This document shows, piece by piece, positions 48,220-48,248 of a stretch of DNA of 48,248 bases. The translations under genes were made by a program, and so were the position numbers. The notes below the pieces were generated by a model. The model was not told the origin of the DNA, ran no database searches, and saw only the letters and a program-made list of their open reading frames with translations. The stretch is from NCBI GenBank assembly GCA_020719775.1, contig DYPS01000008.1, forward strand, positions 1 through 48,248. Reading direction: 5' to 3'. The first letter of the stretch is position 1. Each line of letters starts with the position of its first letter. The stretch comes from Desulfosporosinus sp. Lineage in GTDB: Bacteria; Campylobacterota; Campylobacteria; Campylobacterales; Arcobacteraceae.

Positions 48220-48248
48220 GGGGTTGGGGTTGGGGTTGGGGTTGGGGT
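48220..48248 (+). repeat. Macronuclear telomere, (GGGGTT)4.5
   Basis: Twenty-nine bases of perfect G4T2 repeat run to the end of the window, with the G-rich strand oriented 5'->3' towards the end, as at a real chromosome terminus. The transition from unique AT-rich DNA is abrupt, as expected for de novo telomere addition during macronuclear development. No G3T3 variant unit is present in these copies. Confidence 0.97.

Noticed and set aside
1-48248. CRISPR arrays, insertion sequences, bacterial operons or origin-like repeats
   Set aside because: No regularly spaced direct repeats, no complete transposase, and the code and introns are eukaryotic ciliate.

Overview
This is the right-hand end of a ciliate macronuclear chromosome. 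Three things in the sequence say so: the window ends in four and a half G4T2 telomere repeats (48220-48248); long protein frames only appear when TAA and TAG are read as glutamine and TGA is the only stop (translation table 6); and the genes are broken by tiny GT..AG introns. I resolved 38 introns, 31 of them exactly 20 nt. The small introns, compact genes and low GC point to Paramecium or a relative, but pure G4T2 and a 20-nt mode are not decisive, so I leave the species open. All coding calls below were translated by eye with table 6. Where several exons are given, the summed exon length is a multiple of three.

Layout from left to right. 0-7 kb: a C2-domain protein, a DxDxT (NIF/CTD-type) phosphatase, a disordered Asn/Gln-rich protein, a C2H2 zinc-finger protein (-), and an unassigned 410-aa protein. 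8-9 kb: a decayed casein kinase 2 alpha pseudogene (-). 9.3-13.3 kb: a proton-pumping pyrophosphatase (-), a small zinc-ribbon-like protein, tRNA-Glu(UUC) (-), and a first Pro-Gly repeat (STPGR/SHIPPO) axonemal protein (-). 14.2-16.1 kb: a Sey1/RHD3/atlastin-type ER-shaping GTPase. 16.2-21.7 kb: five minus-strand genes in a row, comprising an orphan, a 669-aa cysteine-rich surface-type protein, a second STPGR protein, a coiled-coil protein and a small basic protein. 21.9-23.9 kb: axonemal dynein intermediate chain (DNAI1/IC78). 23.9-29.9 kb: an Asn/Ser-rich coiled-coil protein (-), a PX-BAR sorting nexin (+), an orphan (-), and a small helix-turn-helix protein (-). 30.8-34.7 kb: a full-length ABCC-like transporter whose nucleotide-binding domains have lost their catalytic motifs. 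34.8-38 kb: a third STPGR protein (-), 2-amino-3-ketobutyrate CoA ligase (Kbl) and an orphan (-). 38.2-41.9 kb: a 1190-aa helical orphan (-). 42-44.3 kb: a DP-type cell-cycle transcription factor and an alveolin-like cortical protein. 44.9-46.4 kb: a secreted GH5 endoglycoceramidase-like glycosidase. 46.6-48.0 kb: a coiled-coil protein (-) whose start lies only about 185 bp from the telomere.

The genes do not form an operon. Spacing is tight, especially between convergent tails (46-72 bp). Several products belong to cilia and cortex (three STPGR proteins, dynein IC, alveolin-like) or to membranes (Sey1, sorting nexin, pyrophosphatase, ABC). The items most worth a second look are the near-uniform intron length, the CK2 alpha pseudogene, the catalytically dead ABC protein, a lone in-frame TGA between the C2 and phosphatase frames, and the gene abutting the telomere. 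I found no CRISPR array, insertion sequence or bacterial-type operon.
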